Below, piece after piece: positions 5,904-5,948 of a stretch of 5,948 nt of DNA (its first letter is position 1; every line of letters begins with the position of its first letter). Source of the stretch: Pseudomonadota bacterium (GTDB taxonomy: Bacteria; Desulfobacterota; Desulfobacteria; Desulfobacterales; Desulfobacteraceae); the NCBI GenBank assembly GCA_018812385.1, contig JAHJDU010000435.1, forward strand, positions 1 through 5,948. Direction: 5' to 3'. Both the position numbers and the translations under genes were made by a program. Under the pieces are notes generated by a model that saw only the letters and a program-made list of their open reading frames with translations, was not told where the DNA came from and did no database searches.

Positions 5904-5924
5904 GTATCTGGGGTCAGGCTTGCT
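5904..5924. repeat. Possible dispersed-repeat motif (TGGGGTCAGGCTTGC)
   Basis: The GC-rich string TGGGGTCAGGCTTGC stands out in an AT-rich intergenic stretch. From memory, similar strings recur next to REP-associated (IS200-like) transposase genes in many bacterial genomes. Only one copy, and no complementary arm, is present in this window. No transposase is visible, so this is a weak call. Confidence 0.25.
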
Positions 5925-5931
5925 TTGTTGC

Positions 5932-5948
5932 GTTATTTGTCAAATAAC
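5932..5948. promoter_or_regulatory. Perfect 17-bp palindrome upstream of the redox/citrate synthase operon
   Basis: GTTATTTG-T-CAAATAAC is a perfect 8-1-8 inverted repeat that reaches the window's last base, so it may be longer. On the minus strand it contains TTGACA, a full -35 consensus (5938-5943), but no -10 box follows at 16-18 bases towards the gene. The position, about 52 bases before the first start codon, would suit an operator. It could equally be part of a longer repeat element cut by the window edge. Confidence 0.4.

Overview
The window reads as a stretch of an AT-rich genome of an anaerobic bacterium. The best guess is a sulfate reducer of the Desulfobacteraceae type (Thermodesulfobacteriota). 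This is inference from gene content: a two-subunit ADP-forming acyl-CoA synthetase, a ferredoxin:thioredoxin reductase catalytic subunit, rubredoxin-type and ferritin-like proteins, and a citrate synthase. No rRNA, tRNA, CRISPR array or complete mobile element was seen.

Layout. Bases 1-337 are a long non-coding leader with a T-rich tract at the edge, a plausible sigma-70 promoter and a perfect 9-3-9 inverted repeat, ahead of a rubrerythrin-like di-iron ferritin-like protein (338-799, +). Two hairpins follow (814-840 and 883-910), the second a convincing intrinsic terminator. An acyl-CoA synthetase pair comes next on the same strand: alpha subunit (987-2354) and ATP-grasp beta subunit (2348-3037), overlapping at ATGTTAA. 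Bases 3103-3416 hold the wreck of an exonuclease III gene. Its two ends are recognisable, but the middle, the C-terminus and the reading frame are lost.

The right half is a minus-strand gene cluster read from the window's right edge leftwards: a glutaredoxin-like protein (5880-5614), a ferredoxin:thioredoxin reductase catalytic subunit (5624-5295), a citrate synthase-family enzyme (5277-4096), and a membrane protein with an N-terminal rubredoxin-like zinc or iron knuckle (4074-3421). The genes overlap by 11 bases or are 17-21 bases apart, so they are probably one operon. A perfect 17-bp palindrome (5932-5948) sits upstream at the window edge.

How the genes may work together. The alpha/beta pair would interconvert acyl-CoA plus ADP and phosphate with acid plus CoA and ATP. 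The minus-strand operon pairs a ferredoxin-linked disulfide reductase with a small CxxC redox protein that could be its substrate, followed by the entry enzyme of the citric acid (or methylcitrate) cycle and a membrane-anchored rubredoxin-like protein. The redox coupling is inference from gene order. The most unusual items are this operon, the rubredoxin-membrane fusion, the exonuclease III remnant, and the two palindromic operator candidates.
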